From Candidatus Omnitrophota bacterium (lineage in GTDB: Bacteria > Omnitrophota > Gorgyraeia > Gygaellales > Profunditerraquicolaceae): a stretch of 9,477 bases of DNA. Below are positions 1 to 6,355 of the stretch, piece after piece (position 1 is the first letter of the stretch; the number at the start of each line of letters is the position of its first letter). The stretch lies in contig JAGOIJ010000059.1 of NCBI GenBank assembly GCA_017995695.1, positions 1 to 9,477 on the forward strand. The letters run 5' to 3'. The translations under genes were made by a program, and so were the position numbers. The notes under the pieces are model-generated. The model was not told the origin of the DNA, did no database searches, and worked only from the letters and a program-made list of their open reading frames with translations.

Positions 1-1950
1 CTTGCTGCCGTATTTTTCGCCAAAAAAAGCCAAGGCCTTGGTTTTCTTGGCCAGCGCAAGCGTTGTTTCTTTTACTGAAAGGCTCTGGTTATCTAAAATA
101 AAGCCGTTTACCAGCGCTTCAATGCGATTCAATTGGCCCTCATCGATATTCTTAAAATGAGTAAAATCAAAACGCAATTTTTCCTCAGCAACTAACGAGC
201 CTTCTTGCCGCACGTGGTCTCCCAGCACCGTACGCAACGCAGCCTGCAGTAAATGCGTAGCGGTATGATTACGAGCAATGGAAAGTCTGCGCGCCTGATT
301 AACATTAGCAATAACGATATCCTTTCGCTTAAAACTACCTTTGGTCACACGGCCAATATGGACTATCGCTTTATCGATCTTCTTCGTATCAATAACCTCA
401 AAACAGCTTTTGCCTTTTTCAATCAACCCGGTATCGCCGACCTGACCGCCTGATTCTGGATAAAAAACGCTTTTATTAAGCACTAGCTGCGCAAGCCCAT
501 CGCGCTCATTAATACGAGCAACATCCTTGCCTTGAACAAGCAATTTAACAATCGCCGCTTTGGTAACGCACGCGTTGTAACCAAGAAAAACTGTTTCCTT
601 AACATCGAGCGTCTGATGGGCGTCGCTAAAAACATCGCCTTTCATAACGCTGTGTGTTTTTGAGCGAAGTTTTTGAGCCATGAGCGCTTGATCAAAGGAT
701 TGCTGCGAAAATGGCAGCTTTTGCTTATCCAACCAATTCTTGGTAAGCTCAAGTGGGATACCATAGGTATCATGGAGCTCAAAAGCAAGCCTACCTGTGG
801 TCTCGGAATCCTGGCCAGCCTTAAATTTTTCTTTACATAGCTTATCGCTCGACGCAAGACAAGCAATAAAATTCTTTTCTTCAGATAAAATAATATTGGC
901 GATATGCTCACGCTGCGCCGATAATTGCGGATACGCGCCCTTCATGATATCTGCCAACACTGGAACCAACGTATACAATAACGGCTGCTTCACGCCGAGC
1001 GATCGGGTATGCAAGACGCACTTGCGAATTAACTTCCTGATCACATAACCACGCTCTTCGTTAGAGGGCAACACGCCATCAAAAATAGCAAACACTATTG
1101 CCCTTAAATGGTCAGCAATCGCGTAACTATTTTTCTTTAAAACGTCGGACTGATCTAAGGCTAGTTTACTTTTTAATGTAATTTCTTTGATGAGAGGCTG
1201 AAACAAATCAGTCTCAAAATTATTGGTAACCCCCTGCATTACAGCGGTAATGCGCTCAAGCCCCATCCCAGTATCAATATTTTTATTCGGCAAAGGCTCA
1301 AGGCTGCCGTCATCTTTTCGGTTAAACTGAGTAAACACTAAATTCCAGATTTCTATAAATCTGCCGCAATTACACGCTGGCGTGCAATCATCCTTTGCGC
1401 AGCCTACCTGTTTCCCAAGATCAAAGAAAATCTCTGAACACGGGCCGCATGGCCCATTCGGCCCCTTTGTTTTTGCTTCTTGTGGCCAAAAATTATCCTT
1501 ATCACCCAAACGCACGATCTTTTCAGAAGCAATATGTACAACATCGCGCCAAATACTGAAAGCCTCATCATCGTCTTTATAAACAGAAACCCATAAAGTG
1601 CGCGGGTCAATCTTTAATACTTCGGTTAAAAACTCCCAGGCATACACAATTGCCTCTTTTTTAAAGTAATCGCCAAATGAAAAATTTCCCAGCATCTCAA
1701 AAAAAGTATGATGCGCCGAGGTCTTGCCAACCTTATCGAGATCATCAGTGCGTAGACATCGCTGCGAGGTTGCGGCGCGCTTAAAACCCGAATCATAACC
1801 CATGAACTCCCGCTTAAACTGATTCATGCCTGCGGGCGTAAACAACACCGTGGGATCCCCTGCAGGCACTAAAGAATCACTCTCAACAATGCGGTGCTTA
1901 CGCGCCGCAAAGAATTCCAGGAATTTTGTGCGTATCAGATCGGCCTTCAT
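1..1950 (-). CDS. alaS: Alanyl-tRNA synthetase, first 650 residues (3' end outside window)
   Basis: Cytoplasmic class II synthetase that charges tRNA-Ala with alanine and hydrolyses mischarged Ser/Gly-tRNA. I translated the frame from the ATG at 1950 to the window edge and found 650 uninterrupted codons. The catalytic domain is at about 1-240: motif 2 region around FKRAATSQRCLRTDD and AHHTFFEMLGNF, motif 3 DTGMGLERI at 226-234. The tRNA-recognition domain follows, with N297 in SNEERGY and D394 in HDTYG, which probably match the E. coli G3:U70-reading residues. The editing domain has SGGQVGDTG (500-508) and the zinc-ligand motif HTATH (562-566). The second zinc pair (C-x3-H) should lie just beyond the edge, as should the oligomerisation domain; family length is about 870 residues. 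Residues 184-195 carry an extra cysteine cluster, C-x4-C-x3-C-x-C. The start codon overlaps the recX stop (ATGA). A GAGGTGA sequence at 1961-1967 is the likely ribosome site, with somewhat long spacing. It is the last visible gene of the recA operon. Confidence 0.97.
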   Translation of the reverse strand, partial: MKADLIRTKFLEFFAARKHRIVESDSLVPAGDPTVLFTPAGMNQFKREFMGYDSGFKRAATSQRCLRTDDLDKVGKTSAHHTFFEMLGNFSFGDYFKKEAIVYAWEFLTEVLKIDPRTLWVSVYKDDDEAFSIWRDVVHIASEKIVRLGDKDNFWPQEAKTKGPNGPCGPCSEIFFDLGKQVGCAKDDCTPACNCGRFIEIWNLVFTQFNRKDDGSLEPLPNKNIDTGMGLERITAVMQGVTNNFETDLFQPLIKEITLKSKLALDQSDVLKKNSYAIADHLRAIVFAIFDGVLPSNEERGYVIRKLIRKCVLHTRSLGVKQPLLYTLVPVLADIMKGAYPQLSAQREHIANIILSEEKNFIACLASSDKLCKEKFKAGQDSETTGRLAFELHDTYGIPLELTKNWLDKQKLPFSQQSFDQALMAQKLRSKTHSVMKGDVFSDAHQTLDVKETVFLGYNACVTKAAIVKLLVQGKDVARINERDGLAQLVLNKSVFYPESGGQVGDTGLIEKGKSCFEVIDTKKIDKAIVHIGRVTKGSFKRKDIVIANVNQARRLSIARNHTATHLLQAALRTVLGDHVRQEGSLVAEEKLRFDFTHFKNIDEGQLNRIEALVNGFILDNQSLSVKETTLALAKKTKALAFFGEKYGSK

Positions 1951-2408
1951 AATTGTTCCATCACCTCTCGTACTGCTTCTTGTGAAAATCCCCGTCGTAA
2001 TAAATAACCGAACAAACGCCTCTTCGCTGATTCAGGATTACTCGTATTAAAACGCTTAAATTTTTGCAACGCAAGCTGAGTTAAAACCTCAGCTTCGCTG
2101 TAGTGTTGTCGAGCTATGTCAGTTGCCCGAGCAATGATAGCTGGGGCAATACCTTTCTCTCTTAACTCCTGCGCAATTCTTCTTAATCCCAATGGTTTTT
2201 TAAGACGAGAGGTAATCCAGGCTGAAGCAAATTGAGCGTCATCAATAAATTTCTTTTCCTGCAAAAACGTGACAACCTCTTGGATAACCTTGGCATCAAA
2301 ATTCTTCTTCTTAAGACGCGTGCGGATCTCATATTCGCTGCGCGGCCTAAATTTTAGCAACGTAAAAGCATACGTCCGTGCCTTGAGCGTCAAATTGTTT
2401 CCACTCAT
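1947..2408 (-). CDS. recX: RecX, regulator of RecA
   Basis: Small all-helical cytoplasmic protein that binds RecA filaments in their groove and usually limits their extension and activity. The 153 residues match family size (E. coli about 166) and show the expected tandem three-helix repeats at about 10-50, 55-100 and 105-150. Recognisable family features are the AR-x-YAF-x-LLKFRPRSEYEIR N-terminus, the FIDDAQFASAWITSR block (54-68) and GLRRIAQELREKGI (74-87). Translation starts 5 bases after the htrA stop without a clear Shine-Dalgarno sequence, so it probably relies on coupling to htrA translation. Its stop TGA overlaps the alaS ATG. Production from the same transcript as recA would keep modulator and recombinase in proportion. 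Confidence 0.95.
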   Translation of the reverse strand: MSGNNLTLKARTYAFTLLKFRPRSEYEIRTRLKKKNFDAKVIQEVVTFLQEKKFIDDAQFASAWITSRLKKPLGLRRIAQELREKGIAPAIIARATDIARQHYSEAEVLTQLALQKFKRFNTSNPESAKRRLFGYLLRRGFSQEAVREVMEQL

Positions 2409-2413
2409 AGAAG

Positions 2414-3916
2414 CTATTCTTTTACGATAAAATAACCTCGGGAGGTTTTAACGAGGGCTGTGCCCTTGATGGCTTGTGCTATCTTCTTATACAAAGAGAC
2501 ACTGGATACTTTTTGCCGATTGATCTCAAGAATAACATCTCCTGGGACCAACCCTGCCTTTTGAGCCATACTATCAGCATCGATTCGAGTAATCAGAACC
2601 CCCTCTGTTTCGCCTACTACCCGTCCTTTTTGTTTGCTAACCGCAATATCCTCAACCGTTATCCCCCGCCACTGTTGCGCAGGACCATCTGGCTTGAGGT
2701 TATCGAGCGACTCATCAACGCTACTCACTGATTCATTATCTTCAGGCCGCCTGCCGACAACAACTGGCACAGTCAATTTTTTCTTATCCCTTATAATGGC
2801 TAACGTTGTTTCTTGGCCAATTTCTTTTTTAGCGATAATAGTCAATAATTCCCGCACGTTATTCACGGCAACGCCATCAACAGACATAACCACATCGCCC
2901 TCTTTTACGCCTGCCACATCAGCGGGGCCATCAGCCATAATCTTAGAGACCAAAACACCTTTGTTTTCAGCGAGTGAAAAATAGGCAGCCAGATCATCGG
3001 TGATGTTCTGCACGATAACACCTAGCCAACCATAGTAGATCTTTTTTCCTTGCATAAGCCTCTGGATAATGCGAGAAGCTGTATTAACGGGAATAGCAAA
3101 ACCAACGCCCTGGTATCCACCGCTTGTAGAAAATATTGCCACGTTAATTCCAACTACCTCGCCTTTAAGATTCACTAAAGGGCCACCTGAATTCCCCGGA
3201 TTGATAGCGGCATCGGTCTGGATCAAATCAGTGTAATCGCTGAGGCGCGCAGGAGTTGCTCCGAGCGACCGATGCATTGCGCTAATCACGCCAACCGTTA
3301 CTGTTGGCTCGGGATTTTCAAGCGCAAAGGCAAAAGGATTACCTATAGCAACCACCCATTGGCCAATCTTTAATGAATCCGAATTGCCCAAAACAACGCT
3401 CGGCAGATCTTGCGCGTTGATCTGAATCACTGCTAAATCAGAACGCTTATCCCAGCCTTTAACCTCGCCGATAAACTTCCTGCCATCAGCTAAAGTAACA
3501 GCAATCTTATCCGCGCCGCTGATAACATGCTCGTTAGTTAAAATATAGCCATTCTTATCGATGATCACTCCCGAACCAAGCCCTACCTGTTTAAACTCCC
3601 GATACGGCGCCTCGCCGAAGAAATCCTCAAAGAATTTCTGCAGCTGTTCATGGCCGCCATACCCAAATCCATTCTGCCCGTAGGGGCTACTGATGTATAC
3701 CCTGCGCCGGGAAGCTACACGAGAGGTCCGTTCCGAGCTAATCGATACCACGGCCTTGCCTACGTTTTCAGCAACACGCGTAACCGCATCTTCTATGCCC
3801 ACGCTCGTTGAAACGGGTGACTCGGCTAAGGATCGATGAAGGGGGAATAAGCCCATCATTCCCCCCAGCATCAGAATAGCAAATGTGCCGACATAGCGTT
3901 GTTGAAAAAAAATCAT
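2414..3916 (-). CDS. DegP/DegQ/HtrA-family periplasmic serine protease with two PDZ domains
   Basis: Predicted envelope protease/chaperone that degrades misfolded exported proteins. The 500-residue product starts with a hydrophobic export signal (about 8-31, likely cleavage after SLA at 29-31), rather poor in positive charge (R7). The trypsin-like domain (about 40-285) has a complete catalytic triad: H130 in TNEHV, D160 in RSDLAV, S243 in GNSGG. PDZ1 lies at about 294-390 (carboxylate-loop GWLGV at 296-300) and PDZ2 at about 416-498 (RGITV). A 25-residue acidic/serine-rich linker (391-415) separates them. Two PDZ domains and a cleavable signal resemble DegP/DegQ of diderm bacteria more than single-PDZ HtrA. 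The ATG overlaps the recA stop (ATGA), with only a weak GGGG upstream, suggesting translational coupling. A run of eight T follows the start codon. Its position between recA and recX is unusual. DegP, DegQ and other paralogues cannot be told apart here, so no symbol is given. Confidence 0.94.
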   Translation of the reverse strand: MIFFQQRYVGTFAILMLGGMMGLFPLHRSLAESPVSTSVGIEDAVTRVAENVGKAVVSISSERTSRVASRRRVYISSPYGQNGFGYGGHEQLQKFFEDFFGEAPYREFKQVGLGSGVIIDKNGYILTNEHVISGADKIAVTLADGRKFIGEVKGWDKRSDLAVIQINAQDLPSVVLGNSDSLKIGQWVVAIGNPFAFALENPEPTVTVGVISAMHRSLGATPARLSDYTDLIQTDAAINPGNSGGPLVNLKGEVVGINVAIFSTSGGYQGVGFAIPVNTASRIIQRLMQGKKIYYGWLGVIVQNITDDLAAYFSLAENKGVLVSKIMADGPADVAGVKEGDVVMSVDGVAVNNVRELLTIIAKKEIGQETTLAIIRDKKKLTVPVVVGRRPEDNESVSSVDESLDNLKPDGPAQQWRGITVEDIAVSKQKGRVVGETEGVLITRIDADSMAQKAGLVPGDVILEINRQKVSSVSLYKKIAQAIKGTALVKTSRGYFIVKE

Positions 3917-4959
3917 TGCTTTGAAGACCCCGGCATTGAAAGCTTGTTTTTCACTTCTTTTTCAATATCAGTCAAAAGCTTTGGCTTTTCTTTAAGAAGC
4001 TGGATTGCAGCGTCTCGGCCCTGCCCAAGTTTTTCGCTGCCGAATGACAGCCACGTGCCAGACTTCTCAATAACGCCTGCGTTTACCCCGGCATCGATAA
4101 CGCTACCAGCCCTTGAGATGCCTTCGTTGTGCATAATCTCAAATTCTGCCTCGCGGAAAGGCGGCGCCACTTTATTTTTTACTACGCGCGCTCTCACCCG
4201 ACCACCGATAACCACATCTCCTGACTTTAATGAAGCAATCCTGCGCAAATCAAGGCGCACCGAAGAATAAAATTTAAGCGCGCGGCCGCCGGGCGTTGTT
4301 TCAGGATTTCCAAACATTACCCCAATTTTTTCGCGTAACTGGTTAATAAAGATCACGCAGGTGCGCGATTTACTGATCGCAGCGGTTAATTTTCGTAAGG
4401 CCTGCGACATAAGACGCGCCTGCAAACCCACATGAGAATCTCCCATCTCCCCCTCAATCTCAGCACGGGGAGTTAACGCTGCCACAGAATCAACCACAAT
4501 CAGATCGATAGCATTAGAGCGCACTAATGTCTCGGCAATCTCTAAGGCCTGCTCTCCGGTATCTGGCTGGGAAATCAGAAGATCATCGAGATTAACCCCA
4601 ATGACTTTAGCGAAAGTCGAATCGAAGGCATGCTCTGCATCGATAAAAGCAGCAACCCCGCCGATCTTTTGCACCTCTTTAATGACACTCAACGTCAACG
4701 TTGTCTTCCCTGACGCTTCCGGCCCAAAAATCTCAACAATCCTTCCGCGAGGAAGCCCCCCGACCCCTAAAGCCACATCCAGAGTGAGCGCCCCTGTTGA
4801 AAGGGCATCCACATCGGCCTTGATTTCTTGCCCGAGCTTCATAATCGAGCCCTTGCCAAACTGTTTCTCGATCTGGCTTAAGGCTAACTCTAAGGCTTTA
4901 TGCCGATCAGAACGCTCACGGGTCTCTTCCTTCACCACGCTCTTTTTATCATGCGTCAT
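3913..4959 (-). CDS. recA: RecA recombinase
   Basis: ATP-dependent DNA strand-exchange protein that forms filaments on single-stranded DNA, drives homologous recombination and, in bacteria with an SOS response, stimulates LexA self-cleavage. The 348 residues are a normal length. Visible motifs are Walker A GPEASGKT (79-86), catalytic E109 in DAEH, Walker B LIVVD (153-157), the L1 region EGEMGDSHVG (169-178), NQLREKIG (206-213) and L2 FGNPETTPGG (216-225). The C-terminal domain includes GTWLSFG and LGQGRDAA. The tail ends SMPGSSKQ and lacks the strongly acidic stretch of E. coli RecA. The start is fixed by a strong AAGGGAGG at 4965-4972, and a consensus promoter lies just upstream. It is the first gene of the operon; its stop TGA overlaps the protease ATG. 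No intein or frameshift is seen. Confidence 0.99.
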   Translation of the reverse strand: MTHDKKSVVKEETRERSDRHKALELALSQIEKQFGKGSIMKLGQEIKADVDALSTGALTLDVALGVGGLPRGRIVEIFGPEASGKTTLTLSVIKEVQKIGGVAAFIDAEHAFDSTFAKVIGVNLDDLLISQPDTGEQALEIAETLVRSNAIDLIVVDSVAALTPRAEIEGEMGDSHVGLQARLMSQALRKLTAAISKSRTCVIFINQLREKIGVMFGNPETTPGGRALKFYSSVRLDLRRIASLKSGDVVIGGRVRARVVKNKVAPPFREAEFEIMHNEGISRAGSVIDAGVNAGVIEKSGTWLSFGSEKLGQGRDAAIQLLKEKPKLLTDIEKEVKNKLSMPGSSKQ

Positions 4960-4964
4960 CGTAA

Positions 4965-4972
4965 CCTCCCTT
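4965..4972 (-). promoter_or_regulatory. Shine-Dalgarno site of recA
   Basis: The minus strand reads AAGGGAGG, five bases before the recA ATG at 4959. It is the strongest ribosome site in the operon and settles the recA start. The downstream genes htrA and recX lack comparable sites, which fits translation by coupling. Confidence 0.85.
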
Positions 4973-4987
4973 AATAATGAAGTGTAT

Positions 4988-5016
4988 ATTATATCCTACC
5001 TACTTCTTACTGTCAA
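4988..5016 (-). promoter_or_regulatory. Consensus sigma70-type promoter of the recA operon
   Basis: On the minus strand the -35 box TTGACA (5016-5011) and the -10 box TATAAT (4993-4988) both match the housekeeping consensus exactly and are separated by exactly 17 bases (4994-5010). Transcription should start near 4981, giving a leader of about 20 bases before the recA ATG. I see no E. coli-type (CTGT-N8-ACAG) or Bacillus-type (GAAC-N4-GTTC) LexA box over it. Any SOS control would need a different operator. Confidence 0.85.
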
Positions 5017-5032
5017 CTACTTCATGGCGTCT

Positions 5033-5052
5033 TTACCCCCTTTCCAGGGTAA
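5033..5052. repeat. Inverted repeat TTACCC-N8-GGGTAA between the divergent promoters
   Basis: Two 6-base arms, TTACCC at 5033-5038 and GGGTAA at 5047-5052, separated by 8 bases. The repeat lies 17 bases upstream of the recA -35 box and about 50 bases upstream of the cyclase -35 box, a place suited to a dimeric regulator. No U-rich tract follows on either strand, so it does not look like a terminator. Function is unknown, and a chance repeat of this size is possible. Confidence 0.35.
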
Positions 5053-5088
5053 TAGACGCACGATATGTCATAATCTCACAATGATTTA

Positions 5089-5106
5089 CTCTCCTTGCTC
5101 TCCTTG
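5089..5106 (+). repeat. Perfect tandem 9-base repeat (CTCTCCTTG twice)
   Basis: CTCTCCTTG occurs at 5089-5097 and again at 5098-5106 without a gap. The second copy runs into the putative -35 box TTGACA (5104-5109) of the diguanylate cyclase gene. It could be a direct-repeat operator or a simple duplication; nothing else in the window decides between these. Confidence 0.6.
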
Positions 5107-5132
5107 ACACTGCAACCTAAATATGCTACAGT
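5104..5132 (+). promoter_or_regulatory. Probable sigma70-type promoter with extended -10, upstream of the diguanylate cyclase
   Basis: TTGACA at 5104-5109 is a perfect -35 box. Seventeen bases later lies TACAGT (5127-5132), a 4-of-6 match to the -10 consensus, preceded by an extended -10 element TGC (5124-5126). The predicted start of transcription, about 5138-5142, coincides with the ATG at 5142, so the transcript would be leaderless or nearly so. The site is divergent from the recA promoter. Confidence 0.6.
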
Positions 5133-5141
5133 TGTTACACT

Positions 5142-6344
5142 ATGGCAACAGGCAATATTGACGAATTATCCAAGGTTAAACTTGAGCTTGAGCGCACCAA
5201 AACCGAGCTTGGCATTCTTTATGAGATATCCAATGCCATGCGCACCACGCTTAAGCTTGATGAAATCCTTTATATTATCCTTACCGGGGTAACAGCGCAC
5301 ATTGGCCTCGGCTTTAACCGAGCCATCCTCTTTCTCGTAAACGAAAAAGAACGGCTTATTGAAGGAAAAATGGCCATAGGCCCAGAGTCAGGCGAAGAGG
5401 CAAACCAGATCTGGACCAAGATCGAGCAAAATAAAGTAGGCCTCGATGATTTGATCCATGTGTATAAATCATCAGAGATCCCGCTTAATCACGAGGAAAC
5501 GGTAGGCCTTGATTCAGGACTCAATAGAGAGGTTCGCCGCCTAAGTGTTGCCTTAAACGAAAAAGGAGAAAATTTACTTTCCTTAGCCATCCTCGAAGGC
5601 ATGCCGTTGCATTTAACTAAAGAAACTATTGTCAAATACCGCAACGACCCTATCGTGCAACTTTTAAAAAGTGATGAGCTCGTGCTGGTGCCACTCAAAG
5701 GAAAAGATCGCGTTAATGGGCTGGTAATCGTCGATAATTTTGTAACCAAGAAACCCATTACCAAAGATGATCTACGCATGCTGATCATGCTTTCGAACCA
5801 GGCAGGTCTTGCTATAGAGAACTCACAACTGTACGAAAAAACAGTTATCCGGGTGCATATGGACTACCTGACTGAGCTATGGAACCACGGCTACTTTCAG
5901 CATATCCTTCAGCAGGAAATCGAGAAAGCCAAAACCACAGAAACACCGTTAAGCCTCGTGATGCTTGACATCGATGACTTTAAAGTATACAACGATACGC
6001 TTGGCCATCAACAGGGAGACAAGATCCTAAAAGATCTGGCCCTGCTCATCAAACGTCAATCTCGTAAAATGGATTATGTTTGCCGATATGGAGGCGAAGA
6101 GTTTACTATTATTTTGCCTCAAACCGATAAGCGCGAGGCGTTCATGATCGCTGAACGCTTACGAGAGAATATCCATAATCAGCCGTTTGTACATGAAGAA
6201 ATTCTACCCGCCAAGAAACTCTCCGTAAGCATGGGCATTGCTACCCTTCCTGGGAATGGCACCACACCTTCCGAGCTCATCGCTGCTTCTGATAAAGCAT
6301 TATATATGGCAAAATACAAAGGTAAGAATAAAACCTGCTGCTAA
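5142..6344 (+). CDS. GAF-domain diguanylate cyclase (GGDEF)
   Basis: Predicted enzyme making cyclic di-GMP from two GTP, controlled by an N-terminal sensory domain. Residues 1-30 are a charged helix, about 30-235 a GAF-like domain (NRAILFLVNE, then VPLKGKDRVNGLVIVDN and SNQAGLAIENSQLY), and about 236-400 the GGDEF domain. The active site is intact: MDYLTELWN (240-248), metal-binding D276 in DIDDF, substrate residues N284 and D285, and the signature GGEEF at 317-321. RKMD (308-311) sits five residues before GGEEF, the canonical RxxD product-inhibition I-site. There is no transmembrane segment or signal peptide, so it should be cytosolic; the GAF ligand cannot be read from sequence. The ATG at 5142 has no Shine-Dalgarno sequence, and an in-frame TAA at 5118-5120 rules out an extension with a normal start codon. 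A start at Met33 (5238) would lack a clear ribosome site too and would remove the N-terminal helix. The stop overlaps the smc stop on the other strand. Confidence 0.93.
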   Translation: MATGNIDELSKVKLELERTKTELGILYEISNAMRTTLKLDEILYIILTGVTAHIGLGFNRAILFLVNEKERLIEGKMAIGPESGEEANQIWTKIEQNKVGLDDLIHVYKSSEIPLNHEETVGLDSGLNREVRRLSVALNEKGENLLSLAILEGMPLHLTKETIVKYRNDPIVQLLKSDELVLVPLKGKDRVNGLVIVDNFVTKKPITKDDLRMLIMLSNQAGLAIENSQLYEKTVIRVHMDYLTELWNHGYFQHILQQEIEKAKTTETPLSLVMLDIDDFKVYNDTLGHQQGDKILKDLALLIKRQSRKMDYVCRYGGEEFTIILPQTDKREAFMIAERLRENIHNQPFVHEEILPAKKLSVSMGIATLPGNGTTPSELIAASDKALYMAKYKGKNKTCC

Positions 6345-6355
6345 ACAGGGGCAGG
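6324..6355 (-). terminator. Candidate intrinsic terminator of smc, overlapping both stop codons
   Basis: Read on the minus strand, CCTGC (6355-6351) can pair with GCAGG (6338-6334). The stem can be extended by TG/CA across a three-base bulge, leaving a five-base loop. It is followed directly by TTTTATTCTT (6333-6324), a T-rich tract. The hairpin includes the smc TAG stop (6343-6341) and lies in the last codons of the cyclase gene. The bulge and short stem make it modest. On the plus strand no T tract follows, so it would not terminate the cyclase transcript. Confidence 0.4.

Noticed and set aside
642..1610. Several open frames of 66-89 codons on both strands within alaS
   Set aside because: All lie in other frames of the uninterrupted alaS reading frame, have no family resemblance, and are explained as shadows.
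4973..5016. SOS/LexA operator over the recA promoter
   Set aside because: Searched by eye for CTGT-N8-ACAG and GAAC-N4-GTTC forms and found neither; only the sigma70 boxes are supported.
4601..5107. 168-codon plus-strand open frame antisense to recA
   Set aside because: It mirrors the strongly supported recA frame and its promoter region. The translation is Ser/Pro/Leu-rich low-complexity without any recognisable domain, and no ribosome site fits it.
6334..6355. Bidirectional terminator for both smc and the cyclase
   Set aside because: A T-rich tract follows the hairpin only on the minus strand. On the plus strand the hairpin is followed by CTCGCTCAGCG, so termination in that direction is not supported.
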